Origin: a virus
IMG/VR virus record: IMGVR_UViG_3300021519_000006
Location: 1 to 64,000 of that record
Reading direction: 5' to 3' (one strand)
DNA: 64,000 bases
Shown: one piece after another, positions 38,701 to 46,578 of the stretch
Layout: each line of letters begins with the position of its first letter
Position numbering within the stretch: the stretch's first letter is position 1
The notes under the pieces: model-generated
What the model saw: the letters and a program-made list of their open reading frames with translations, nothing else
Told to the model about the DNA's origin: nothing
Database searches by the model: none
Position numbers and translations under genes: made by a program

Positions 38701-38740
38701 ACCAGGAGTTAGGGATGGCCTTCTAGACACAGGGGATGAC

Positions 38741-39274
38741 GTGCAATTTAATGTATATCAGAAATCAGCAATTGTAGTATTAGCGGCATACTTGCCCTTT
38801 ATAACTAGCGCAGCTTTCGCCCAAGACGAGAGCCCAACCGTTACCACCCAAGTACAACCTGTGAAGGTTGGACTAGACGCCTACGTAGGCGCCACAGAGC
38901 TCTCGCCAACAGAGTTGGTAGATCTGCTCCGTTTGGTTGGTTTTGAGGGTAAATCCTTAAAACTAGCCTGGGCCGTAACCATGAGGGAATCTAGAGGACA
39001 CCCTCTCTCACACAACACCTCAAAGTATTCCGGAGACAACTCCTATGGGTTGTTCCAAATTAACATGCTTGGGAGCCTCGGACCTGAACGTAGGGAGAAG
39101 TTTGGCATCAAGTCAAACTCACAACTACTTGATCCAGTAACCAATGCTAAGGCGGCGTTCTATATGAGCGCTAAAGGTACAGACTGGGGATCTTGGGGCC
39201 TTGGCCCCAATGCCTATGATGGTACCGCAGCAGAGCCGGCCGTAACCGTATGGCTGGTTGATTTTCCAAAGTAA
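38741..39274 (+). CDS. Secreted lysozyme-like endolysin (transglycosylase fold)
   Basis: 177 aa from GTG 38741 behind AGGGGAT. Residues 1-28 look like a signal peptide (basic start, hydrophobic VVLAAYLPFITSAAF, cleavage near AFA-QD). The catalytic domain follows, with a probable catalytic Glu at position 83 (TMRESRG), SYGLFQINM at 101-109 and NAKAAFYMSAKGTDWGSW. It resembles the second hydrolase domain of the tape measure. A signal sequence would let it reach the wall by host secretion with no need of a large holin. It is the only plus-strand gene inside the virion block, with its own leader and terminator, so it is probably timed separately. Confidence 0.85.
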   Translation: MQFNVYQKSAIVVLAAYLPFITSAAFAQDESPTVTTQVQPVKVGLDAYVGATELSPTELVDLLRLVGFEGKSLKLAWAVTMRESRGHPLSHNTSKYSGDNSYGLFQINMLGSLGPERREKFGIKSNSQLLDPVTNAKAAFYMSAKGTDWGSWGLGPNAYDGTAAEPAVTVWLVDFPK

Positions 39275-39280
39275 ATAGAA

Positions 39281-39305
39281 AAGGCCCCGAAAGGGGCCTT
39301 TTTTA
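39281..39305. terminator. Bidirectional terminator
   Basis: AAGGCCCC (39281-39288), GAAA loop, GGGGCCTT (39293-39300), followed by T6 on the plus strand and TTTTC on the minus strand. It serves the endolysin and the convergent HNH-like gene, whose stop lies inside the T-run. Confidence 0.95.
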
Positions 39306-39590
39306 TTTCTTCTTAGCTCTACGTTTGTTTTCTTTGCCTACGTTCTTAGAGTGACTCATAGCTTGTAGGTTGGACATCTTGTCGTGACCTTTACGGCCTC
39401 CGTTGTCCTTATGATCTACGTCAGTGTCTTTAGATAGCTTGCCATGCTTGTCTTCATAGTCTGCACGAGCTTTATTCTTGGAAGTGGTGTGCCACTTTCC
39501 ATCTTTACCCTTTGTCTTGTAAACATAAATAGGGCGGCCGCCATTAGCTGCAGAACCTTTATAAGGTCCAAACTTCTTGGTCTCAGCCAT
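39303..39590 (-). CDS. HNH-endonuclease-like small protein
   Basis: 95 aa. The C-terminal half has DVDHKDNGG (57-65) and NLQAMSHSKNVGKEN (74-88), an HNH-type layout with His60, the NLQ step, His80 and Asn83. The N-terminal half is a basic beta segment (GRPIYVYKTKGKDGKWHTTS). HNH proteins close to terminase genes often help packaging; here it lies a few kb upstream of terL. It could also be a mobile endonuclease. Confidence 0.65.
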   Translation of the reverse strand: MAETKKFGPYKGSAANGGRPIYVYKTKGKDGKWHTTSKNKARADYEDKHGKLSKDTDVDHKDNGGRKGHDKMSNLQAMSHSKNVGKENKRRAKKK

Positions 39591-39771
39591 TCTTTTTATG
39601 CCAATCTTTAGTTGCTTTTACGCCTTGCTTAATAGTTTTGGCGCCAGCTTTCTTTGTAAGGTTAATCTTATCGTACTTGCCCTTGTTTCCGGCATGGTCA
39701 ACAATTATCTCGCCCTTTTTGTTCTTCTTAATTGTGTGGCCTTCGCCAGCTACTTTAATAGTCTTAGCCAT
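39583..39771 (-). CDS. 62-aa basic protein
   Basis: Start taken at 39771 (TAATG overlap with the upstream stop). Begins MAKTIKVAGEGHTIKKNKK and ends KQGVKATKDWHKKNG; about one-third Lys. Likely nucleic-acid contacting or virion internal. An upstream in-frame start at 39783 exists. No family recognised. Confidence 0.55.
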   Translation of the reverse strand: MAKTIKVAGEGHTIKKNKKGEIIVDHAGNKGKYDKINLTKKAGAKTIKQGVKATKDWHKKNG

Positions 39772-40034
39772 TAGCAGTCCCACGCTCTACGTGCTTTATT
39801 TAAACGGCTGTCTGGATCTTTAGCTGCCTTAGGAAATTGCTTAGCTTGGCCAGCAGAACGTGCGCAATAAGACTTACGACGAGCAGCAGACTTTGGAGAC
39901 TTAGCTGCTTCTTCCTTTTTAACAGGGGGTTTTAAATTGTGACCTTCTTTTTTAGCAGAAGCGCGACCCTTAGCATTGAGACCACCATTAGGGTTTTGAC
40001 CTTCTTTACGTTGCCATGCTGCTGTTTTAGCCAT
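39771..40034 (-). CDS. DUF6321-like basic protein
   Basis: 87 aa from ATG 40034, which has AGGAG six bases upstream; the ATG at 40040 is too close to that site. The strings KTAAWQRKEGQNPNGGLNAKG and RRKSYCARSAGQAKQF are characteristic, as I recall, of a small basic family widespread in large phages (DUF6321). Role unknown. Confidence 0.65.
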   Translation of the reverse strand: MAKTAAWQRKEGQNPNGGLNAKGRASAKKEGHNLKPPVKKEEAAKSPKSAARRKSYCARSAGQAKQFPKAAKDPDSRLNKARRAWDC

Positions 40035-40212
40035 GAACATCTCCTAAGCATTTAGGACAAGGACGTACATCGTTTACCAAGCCGTATCGATATTCGGAGG
40101 AACCTGCTCCGTGAGGTGCTTTTGCTGAATGCACGGTTCTAGTGTTAGGAAGCTCTTCTGGAGTAGGTATCTGATGAACTGCTCCAATAGAAAACTCAAA
40201 GTTGTTATCCAT
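40027..40212 (-). CDS. 61-aa protein with C-terminal CPKC
   Basis: ATG 40212 has an AAGGA site and overlaps the upstream gene by 8 nt; the longer frame to 40308 is a shadow of that gene. Begins MDNNFEFSIGAVHQIPTPEE and ends VRPCPKCLGDVHG. One CxxC pair; perhaps half of an intersubunit zinc site. Confidence 0.55.
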   Translation of the reverse strand: MDNNFEFSIGAVHQIPTPEELPNTRTVHSAKAPHGAGSSEYRYGLVNDVRPCPKCLGDVHG

Positions 40213-40474
40213 CAATATCCTTTCGTTTAGGAACTTCGTTAAGTCCAGGCTTATCACAATTGTGAGTAAGTGCCATCTTGTCAATAGCTCTTTTTTGCTG
40301 GGCTCCACCGATCATTGTTTCGTATTTATTGCAATCTTGACAATGGTAGCCAAAAATATTTGTATTGTTAGGTCCTTCGCCCTCTTTTACAAAACGACGC
40401 ACATCAGCGTTTGTAGGCTGTTGTGACGGCTTCTTAGGAGCACGTTTACGTGGGCGGCCAGGACTAGAGCGCAT
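40205..40474 (-). CDS. 89-aa basic protein with zinc-finger-like Cys/His
   Basis: Basic N-terminus (SSPGRPRKRAPKKPSQQ) then FGYHCQDCNKYETMIGG and DKMALTHNCDK, giving H-x-C-x2-C ... H-x-C. Likely a small nucleic-acid-binding zinc protein. It shares a base with the next gene start. Confidence 0.5.
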   Translation of the reverse strand: MRSSPGRPRKRAPKKPSQQPTNADVRRFVKEGEGPNNTNIFGYHCQDCNKYETMIGGAQQKRAIDKMALTHNCDKPGLNEVPKRKDIDG

Positions 40475-40656
40475 TAGTTGCTTGACTCTCCGCTAGCGCC
40501 TCTTCCAGGCTTAGGGAGGGGCAAACCACGAGGTTCTGGGCTCTCGTACACTTGTTGAGTCATTGTTTCTCGGTATTCCCTAGCGTTATGCCGCAATGAC
40601 TTGTAAGGATGCTCTTCGCCCCTATCAACTAGGAAGGAGTCAAAGTTTCTTGTCAT
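40474..40656 (-). CDS. 60-aa basic protein
   Basis: Begins MTRNFDSFLVDRGEEHPYK and ends PLPKPGRGASGESSN. Overlaps the 992-aa gene by 4 nt (ATGA). No known domain. Confidence 0.45.
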   Translation of the reverse strand: MTRNFDSFLVDRGEEHPYKSLRHNAREYRETMTQQVYESPEPRGLPLPKPGRGASGESSN

Positions 40657-43631
40657 TTGTCTAGTGGCTTGCCAGTGTTTTCGCCAAGATCAAGAACACC
40701 TTCACGAGGCTCAGCAGTTTCCTTAATAGGCTTTGCTGCAAATTGTCCACGTGTTGGAACTCTAAGGTTCTTGTCTTCTTCACGAGATACTTCGCCGTGT
40801 GGAATATCTACAGCTTTGTCGGGGTTTGAATCGAAACGAACAGCAAGACCTGTTTCATCAGAACCAATTACGTGTCCCCCACCATGTTCTGGGTGAGTTA
40901 TGCGAGTACCAGCTGCGTACATAGGAGTTTTTCCTGAAGTGCGAGAACGAGTTCCTCCTGAAGCTAATGCCGTTATGTCATCATCTTTTACTGTTTTAGC
41001 GAGTGAAGATTCTTTTTCAGTTAACTTATCGTTTTTCTTTACAACTTTACGAGGAGTTTGTGTTGGTGCGGGCGCAGAAGCTAAAGCTGCCATAGCCTGT
41101 TGGCGAGTAAACTGTTGGCTTACTTGCGAAGTCGGGGTACCCAGTGTGCGAACAACTGCTGTATCCATAGCAGGAACAAAACTTTCACTTTCATCGTTAA
41201 CTTTACCTGAGAACGGATTCTTACGTCCACCTTTTATGCTAACTCCGGATTCGTCTCCTGCATGTAATATAGGAAGTCCACGAAGATTTCTAACGGTAGT
41301 AGACTTTCCAGTTCCGCCTTCTGCAGTTGGCTTATCTACCGTGTCTAAAGACACGCGAGCAGATTCTGAAGTTCCGGGAACAATTGCTCCTTTAAAACTA
41401 AGAAATTTCTTTTGTTTCTGTTTTTCAGTAAGTGGTGTTTTCTGCTTACCAGTAAGCGCGGGAGTGGAAGGAAAAGCTGCGCCTGGAGCTTGTGCAGGGG
41501 TAGGCTCAACTGGATCTGTGGATAGCCGTGTAATAGTGCCTTTCGTTGGCTTACCGCGGTGAACTTTAGATGCACCTGTAGGGTTAGCAAGTGTCTTAGC
41601 AATTTCTGCATGCTTAGCACGAGATAATGCTGAATCACTTTGAGTAGGGGTTGCGGCACCAATTGTTGCAGCATTTTCTACTTCTCCTGTAGCCCAAGCT
41701 GCTCTTGCACGGCCAGTTGCTTGGTTTTGTGCAGAAGCTATTACGTTTGCACCTGTAGGCGCCCCACTACGGCTGCGTTTGTTTCGAGTATCAAGACCGT
41801 AAGTTTCTGTCTCCCCAGCAATAGCATTTTGTTTATCTGCTTCAGCACGGTTTGCCAAACGATCTTTTGTAGCCATCTTAGGGCTAATACGCTTGTACTT
41901 GTTAATGTGCTCTACTACGGTGTCAGCTGCATGCACGATGTCTTTTGGAAGTTTGTTCTCAGTCCATACGTGGCGGGTGGTTCCGTCTTCAGCTCTGCGC
42001 TGTGTTCTAGTCCAACCTTCAAATCCACTTAGTGGACGAGTTTCACCAGCTGTGTAGTCTGATCCGGGAGCATTAGAAGTTACAAGTTCTCCAGAACCCT
42101 TAGGCAATTCATTTGTGCTGCGCTTAAAAGTATGACCAATAGGTACTGGACGTTCTTCGTTAACGCCGTTAACTTTGTTTCCTGTTTCAAATGTATCGGT
42201 TGCACCAATGCCACCATTTTCATGGCTAAATGTATATTCTTTGCCTGAGCCAATACGTCCCTCTTCAAAACGCTTCTTCCCCATAACAAGGTCATGTACA
42301 CCTAGAAGGCCTTCGCCCTTAAGGTTTTTAGCTGCGTTTTCTTTTACTCCGCCGTGAACAATCACGCGAGCACGGGTACGTGCCTCGGACATATGACCTT
42401 CAGACTTAAACTTAGGGTCATTAAGATCAGTACCGGCTAAGTTAGCTTCTTTAGCTAATACGTCTGGATGTTCGTATTCAAAATCACTTGCGTCTGGGGC
42501 GTTGTCAAAACGCTTTTGAGCATTTGCAGCAGCACGGTATGCTTTTCCGGCAGGACGGTTAGTTCCTTCAGAAACCATGTTTTGTCCAGTAATGTTGTGA
42601 GGTCCTGGGTTAGGTCCTCGTTGCGCACGAGTTGCAGCCGCAGCCTCTACTTCAGAACGATCTGCGGGCTTTCCTTGCCAGTCTGTATTTGATTTTACAA
42701 ACTTACGGTTTTGTCCACCTTCTTTTGCATCTGCAGCAACAGTTAACCCTGCACGAACTTCGCTATCTTCATCTTCTGATAAATGGGTTACTTTTCCACG
42801 CTTACCGCGAGTACCCATCTTATCGGCTTTACTATCCCAAACATATTGTGTAGAAGGTTTAGGCACATTAGGTGCAACCTTTTCAGAACGTGCGCCCTTT
42901 TCGGCCTTAGTCTTTATAGCATCAATTCTTCCAGCTGTAGATGTCTCTCTATCTGTAGCCTCAGCAAGTTGCCCACGAACACTGGCAATTTGTTTATCAT
43001 CTACTGTAAGTCCACCCTTTCCAGCTCTCTTTAACTTCTTGCCACTTTTTATTTTGCTGGCTTTATCGGCCTCAGCTGTAGCTAATGCAAGTGATAGGTC
43101 TGAAGATGAGAAGGGTTTACGTTCAGATTCTTCTTTAGTTTTAGGACCCATAAATTGAGGTCCTTTTACGCGCCGGTCTATTTCAGACAAAGGCTCTGTG
43201 TTTTGCCCGTACTTTTTTTGATTATCTTTTTTTCTTGCAGCGTAAGCATTTAATACTTTATCTTTATCTGGTTCAGCTGGATATTTTGGAGTAGGGCCAG
43301 CTGCTTTGCGAGCTTTTTCTGCAGCAAGCTCTTGATCTGATACGTGAAATTCATCTACTCTAGATCCTGCGGGTGCTGGACGTCCACCGTATGTAGGTGT
43401 AGGTGCAGGAGGAGGAGTTGTATCTACACGCGGTGCTGCGTTCATTAATATAGGCTTACCTTTAACCGGCTTTGCTTGTGCAGGTTTTTCTTTTGGCCCA
43501 ATAAATGGTTCCGGTTGTTTCTTTACACGCAGTAACTTTGGTTTTGTTTTTAAATCATTATGCGCAGTGGCAACAGCGCGGTCAACATCTTCTTGACCAA
43601 AATCATTTACGTAATCTTTAATTGTAGCCAT
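40653..43631 (-). CDS. 992-aa basic disordered protein with a Tudor-like C-terminal module
   Basis: Very long, Lys/Ala/Pro/Thr-rich, low in hydrophobics, so mostly disordered. No enzymatic motif was found. At about residues 904-945 a compact segment reads AAGTRITHPEHGGGHVIGSD and then GLAVRFDSNPDKAVDIPHGEV. This matches the G-x-x-I/V-x-H-P-x-x-G-x-G-x-V pattern of the Tudor-like tail of UvrD/PcrA helicases, a module known to bind RNA polymerase. The middle (residues 360-500) has RVIVHGGVKENAAKN and SGKEYTFSHENGG. Size, charge and position in the virion block suggest an internal protein injected with the DNA. That is inference. Confidence 0.5.
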   Translation of the reverse strand: MATIKDYVNDFGQEDVDRAVATAHNDLKTKPKLLRVKKQPEPFIGPKEKPAQAKPVKGKPILMNAAPRVDTTPPPAPTPTYGGRPAPAGSRVDEFHVSDQELAAEKARKAAGPTPKYPAEPDKDKVLNAYAARKKDNQKKYGQNTEPLSEIDRRVKGPQFMGPKTKEESERKPFSSSDLSLALATAEADKASKIKSGKKLKRAGKGGLTVDDKQIASVRGQLAEATDRETSTAGRIDAIKTKAEKGARSEKVAPNVPKPSTQYVWDSKADKMGTRGKRGKVTHLSEDEDSEVRAGLTVAADAKEGGQNRKFVKSNTDWQGKPADRSEVEAAAATRAQRGPNPGPHNITGQNMVSEGTNRPAGKAYRAAANAQKRFDNAPDASDFEYEHPDVLAKEANLAGTDLNDPKFKSEGHMSEARTRARVIVHGGVKENAAKNLKGEGLLGVHDLVMGKKRFEEGRIGSGKEYTFSHENGGIGATDTFETGNKVNGVNEERPVPIGHTFKRSTNELPKGSGELVTSNAPGSDYTAGETRPLSGFEGWTRTQRRAEDGTTRHVWTENKLPKDIVHAADTVVEHINKYKRISPKMATKDRLANRAEADKQNAIAGETETYGLDTRNKRSRSGAPTGANVIASAQNQATGRARAAWATGEVENAATIGAATPTQSDSALSRAKHAEIAKTLANPTGASKVHRGKPTKGTITRLSTDPVEPTPAQAPGAAFPSTPALTGKQKTPLTEKQKQKKFLSFKGAIVPGTSESARVSLDTVDKPTAEGGTGKSTTVRNLRGLPILHAGDESGVSIKGGRKNPFSGKVNDESESFVPAMDTAVVRTLGTPTSQVSQQFTRQQAMAALASAPAPTQTPRKVVKKNDKLTEKESSLAKTVKDDDITALASGGTRSRTSGKTPMYAAGTRITHPEHGGGHVIGSDETGLAVRFDSNPDKAVDIPHGEVSREEDKNLRVPTRGQFAAKPIKETAEPREGVLDLGENTGKPLDK

Positions 43632-44320
43632 TATGAATTTCCTCCATTATTACCGGGTGGCGTTACTTTTAAACGTCGTCCGCTTGCTCCGAATTGTTTT
43701 AAATAAGATTCTTGATTTCCACCTGAGGCTACGTGTGAACCGAAGTCTGCTGTCATTTTTGGGCTGATGCCTAGTTCAGGACCGTTCTCTCCGCCAGTTG
43801 CGTGATCAAAATTAATATGTCCACCTTTAATAGCCGCTACCGTCGCAGCAATAGTTCCTCCACGGCCGCCCCCACCGCCACGGTTTTTTCCACCGGTTGT
43901 GCGTTTTTTATCTGGATTAGACGCATGCGCAGTGTTACCAAGCTTTTGAAAAGTTGCGCTTGATTGTCCTACGCGTACGCCAGAAAGAACTTTAGAAATT
44001 GGTAGTCCGTGATTAGGGTTTGCAATAGGCGCACCTGTTTTAGGATCGGTAGCTTTTTCAGTAACGTTTCCTTGATCATCCATTTTGTCGCCAACTTGAT
44101 AGGTAGCCATAAACTCTGCGTGCTTCTTTGCGTGCTTTACTTCGTTACCTGCTTTTTGATCAGCAGTCCACACTTGTGCTTTAGATTGCATTTCAAGATT
44201 ATTAAGTCGTTCGACGTTAGCACGACGACCTGCAAATAGGGCGAGAACCGGATTTAAGGCTCGACCGCCACTTAAATTAGAATTGGCTTGTGGAATATTC
44301 CAATTTTGTACGCCTGGCAT
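43631..44320 (-). CDS. Basic Gly/Asn-rich virion-block protein
   Basis: 229 aa. Starts MPGVQNWNIPQANSNLSGG; middle VKHAKKHAEFMATYQVGDK; a Gly-rich stretch (GGKNRGGGGGRGG) and a basic end. Overlaps the 992-aa gene by one base. Like its neighbour it looks disordered and nucleic-acid-friendly; it may travel with it in the capsid. Confidence 0.5.
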   Translation of the reverse strand: MPGVQNWNIPQANSNLSGGRALNPVLALFAGRRANVERLNNLEMQSKAQVWTADQKAGNEVKHAKKHAEFMATYQVGDKMDDQGNVTEKATDPKTGAPIANPNHGLPISKVLSGVRVGQSSATFQKLGNTAHASNPDKKRTTGGKNRGGGGGRGGTIAATVAAIKGGHINFDHATGGENGPELGISPKMTADFGSHVASGGNQESYLKQFGASGRRLKVTPPGNNGGNS

Positions 44321-44336
44321 TTATATATCCGTTCTT

Positions 44337-44522
44337 CTAATCTTGCGATATGTCCAAAAGTTTAGCAACCGCCCCACGTTCTGTAAGGGCTTGAGCGTTT
44401 TTATTGTAGTGATGGTGACAAAAGGCCAATTCCCCAGTTTTAAGGAGGACAACCGCATATGCTCTAGCAGAGCACTGGTCACATTGAACCCGTCCCGCCG
44501 CCGTCTCCAGAGCCTGCTCCAT
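44337..44522 (-). CDS. DUF7455-like zinc protein (actinobacterial family)
   Basis: 61 aa, start chosen at ATG 44522. VQCDQCSARAYAVVLLKTGEL, then FCHHHYNKNAQALTERGA, is the C-x2-C ... C-x-H-H layout of the short DUF7455 family found in Actinobacteria and their phages. The frame is open further upstream to 44654, but that part is the shadow of the overlapping gene and is Met/Thr-rich nonsense. The 44-nt overlap with the 98-aa gene suggests coupled translation. Confidence 0.7.
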   Translation of the reverse strand: MEQALETAAGRVQCDQCSARAYAVVLLKTGELAFCHHHYNKNAQALTERGAVAKLLDISQD

Positions 44523-44775
44523 CTGAACCGTTTCCAGTACCACTGTAGTCTCCTTCGCCGTAATTGTTTTGAGCTGTTTGGTTAGAGTTATTATCGTCAT
44601 GATCATGGTCACCATCACCATATCCAATACCGGGGTATCCATTGGATCCGCCAAAACCTATGCCGTAATAGTAGGCATACCAGGGAAGACCCGTAACTGG
44701 GTGGCGTTTGTGTCGGTCGGCAGTTCTGTAGCCATCAACATTTGTAAAATCAAATTCTTGATGTTCTTTGGCCAT
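44479..44775 (-). CDS. Gly/Asp-rich small virion-block protein
   Basis: 98 aa with an AGAGGA site. N-terminal part EFDFTNVDGYRTADRHKRHP and LPWYAYYYGIGFGGSNGYPG; then a low-complexity acidic tail rich in D, N, G (GDGDHDHDDNNSN). The acidic Gly-rich tail could bind divalent cations. Real because of its ribosome site and its chain position. Confidence 0.55.
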   Translation of the reverse strand: MAKEHQEFDFTNVDGYRTADRHKRHPVTGLPWYAYYYGIGFGGSNGYPGIGYGDGDHDHDDNNSNQTAQNNYGEGDYSGTGNGSDGAGSGDGGGTGSM

Positions 44776-44813
44776 ACGGCAATCCTCTCACTATTGTGTT
44801 CCATATAAATGCC

Positions 44814-44853
44814 AAAACCCCCTGCCACGTATTCGCCGTAGAAACAGGGGGCC
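44814..44853 (-). terminator. Rho-independent terminator
   Basis: On the minus strand CCCCCTG (44845-44851 complement) pairs with CAGGGGG (44818-44824 complement) over a 20-nt partly paired loop, followed by TTTT. It ends the PASTA-protein transcript. Confidence 0.75.
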
Positions 44854-44875
44854 TTGCGCTATTTAGTTGTAAGAC

Positions 44876-45637
44876 TTAGTAGTCGTATACGTTTAGGTAG
44901 CGAACGTGGATGTTAGTTCCTTCGTCCTTAATAGAGCCTGGTGCGTTCCAGAAACGTTGTAGAGTGATTACGTTTTCTGAGTCTGGTCCTTGCCATACGT
45001 TTCCAGCTGCATAATCATCAAGATTAAGTTCATCTGCTGTTTCAAACTCAATCCAGCTGTCATTTCCGTCAGCGTTTACCTGTGTAATTGTGATTAGGTC
45101 TCCAAAGTCATAAAGGTTGTTGTCAACCCAGACCTTGTCTCCAGCCTTAAGTCCTACAAGAGCTGCATCGTTATCCCAATAATCACTATCACTAGCCCAG
45201 ACACGAACAGTTTTTCCTGTTGACTCAATGTAGTTAATATCAATGTTGTGGCCGATTGCAAACAGGTCAAGGTTTAACTTGTCAAGTTCGTAACTTGCTT
45301 CACCAAGAGTCTTACCAATTAAGTTAGGAACTACTTGCTCTAGCTCTGGATCTTCGTCGCCAGCATAGTTAGGAATATAAGCTGGGAAGTTTGAATAACC
45401 AAGAGTTGCAATTGTGTGGCTATCTGCTGGTGCTTTAACTTCTAGGTTATTAAGTTCTAGATTGTAATCTGCTGTACGAAGAGTATCGCTTGTATACTTC
45501 CATGCGGCGCTCCAACCTACATCTTGAACCTGAGGGATCGAGATGTATTGATCTGTACGGTCGTCATCAGGCTGCATAGGCATGTTACCCCAGACGAAGT
45601 CAACTTGGACATTGTCCAGGTCATCTCTATGTGTCAT
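44876..45637 (-). CDS. PASTA-type virion protein, paralogue 1
   Basis: 253 aa. The N-terminus (DDLDNVQVDFVWGNMPMQPDDDR) is shared with two neighbours. A PASTA-like unit lies at about 103-135 (VPNLIGKTLGEASYELDKLNLDL). The C-terminal 120 residues form a separate beta-rich domain (GLKAGDKVWVDNNLYDFGDLI). Secretion signals are absent. PASTA units bind peptidoglycan or muropeptides in cellular proteins; on a virion they could hold the wall. Head fibre or decoration is possible. Confidence 0.6.
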   Translation of the reverse strand: MTHRDDLDNVQVDFVWGNMPMQPDDDRTDQYISIPQVQDVGWSAAWKYTSDTLRTADYNLELNNLEVKAPADSHTIATLGYSNFPAYIPNYAGDEDPELEQVVPNLIGKTLGEASYELDKLNLDLFAIGHNIDINYIESTGKTVRVWASDSDYWDNDAALVGLKAGDKVWVDNNLYDFGDLITITQVNADGNDSWIEFETADELNLDDYAAGNVWQGPDSENVITLQRFWNAPGSIKDEGTNIHVRYLNVYDY

Positions 45638-45686
45638 TATGTTTCCTATCTATAGATTGGTTAAGACCCTTACGTCTAAGGGAATA

Positions 45687-46421
45687 TTATGGGGCTGTGT
45701 AAGCGTACTTAACAAGTGCTACAGAAGAACCTGTATCAACAGTTGTTCCTGCTGCAACTGATTGAGTCTTAATCTTGCCATCGTTAATGGCTGTTGCGCC
45801 AGCAGCGTTATCTGCTGTGGTTACTGCGCCTTTAACAAGGTGAGCGTTAGTCAACGCTACTCCAGCTGCTGTTTCTGTTAGACCAACAACATTAGGTACT
45901 TCTGGTGCGTTATATGTAACAATGCTCATAGCTACTGGCGATGCAATTGCTCCCGCAACAGGAGATTGAGTCTTAATAAGACCATCATTAGCTACAGTTG
46001 CGCCTACGTAAGTAGATGTAGATCCACTATCTATAAAGCCAGCGGCAGTTATGATTGGGCCAGCAGCTGAATATGTTAATCCAACTATATTAGGAACAAC
46101 AAATTCTAAACCAGTGTCCCCATCACCAGCATAGTCAGGCAAGAATGCTGGGTAGTTTGAATAACCTGTTGTAGCAATATCATGGTTATCCCATGTAAAA
46201 GTCTGTTGACGAGAGCCGCCACCATCACCGGTAGAGAAAGTAAGAACATCCCAACCTGTTGCTAAGTTTTCGCTACCTACTGCTGGAAAGTTAGTCCAGT
46301 TACCATCTGTGGTTTGTGAGTACTCATTATAAGTATCACGTTGTTGATCTGGCTGTAATGGGAATTGTCCCCACACAAAGTCAACTCGTGGGTTTCCTAG
46401 ATCATCTACTGGATAAGTCAT
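45687..46421 (-). CDS. PASTA-type virion protein, paralogue 2
   Basis: 244 aa. N-terminus DDLGNPRVDFVWGQFPLQPDQQR, as in its neighbours. Two PASTA-like repeats lie in the second half: VPNIVGLTYSAAGPIITAAGF and VPNVVGLTETAAGVALTNAHL, each followed by KTQS-x-x-A-G, the usual PASTA end. TAATG overlap with the small zinc gene upstream. Confidence 0.65.
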   Translation of the reverse strand: MTYPVDDLGNPRVDFVWGQFPLQPDQQRDTYNEYSQTTDGNWTNFPAVGSENLATGWDVLTFSTGDGGGSRQQTFTWDNHDIATTGYSNYPAFLPDYAGDGDTGLEFVVPNIVGLTYSAAGPIITAAGFIDSGSTSTYVGATVANDGLIKTQSPVAGAIASPVAMSIVTYNAPEVPNVVGLTETAAGVALTNAHLVKGAVTTADNAAGATAINDGKIKTQSVAAGTTVDTGSSVALVKYAYTAP

Positions 46422-46576
46422 TATCGAGTTCCTCCAACACTTGGGGTTCCTACATATTTAAGTTCGTGCTTAGTTCCACAATCCTCGCAAGGATTGAAGA
46501 AATCTTTAGTTGGGCCAACGCCTGGCTTTTCCAGAAATGTGCCGCAACCGCATTTAATTTCAACTTGAAGAGTCAT
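46421..46576 (-). CDS. 51-aa zinc-ribbon microprotein
   Basis: ATG 46576; stop overlaps the next start as TAATG. Product: MTLQVEIKCGCGTFLEK, then DFFNPCEDCGTKHELKYVG: C-x-C ... C-x2-C zinc ribbon. It lies between two PASTA-type genes. Confidence 0.7.
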   Translation of the reverse strand: MTLQVEIKCGCGTFLEKPGVGPTKDFFNPCEDCGTKHELKYVGTPSVGGTR

Positions 46577-46578
46577 AA

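Noticed and set aside
39303-39590. Homing endonuclease with an intron or intein context
   Set aside because: It lies cleanly between genes, no neighbouring gene is split, and it may equally be a packaging HNH protein.
44523-44654. N-terminal extension of the DUF7455-like gene
   Set aside because: Met/Thr-rich shadow of the Gly/Asp-rich gene in the other frame; the conserved domain begins only after 44522.
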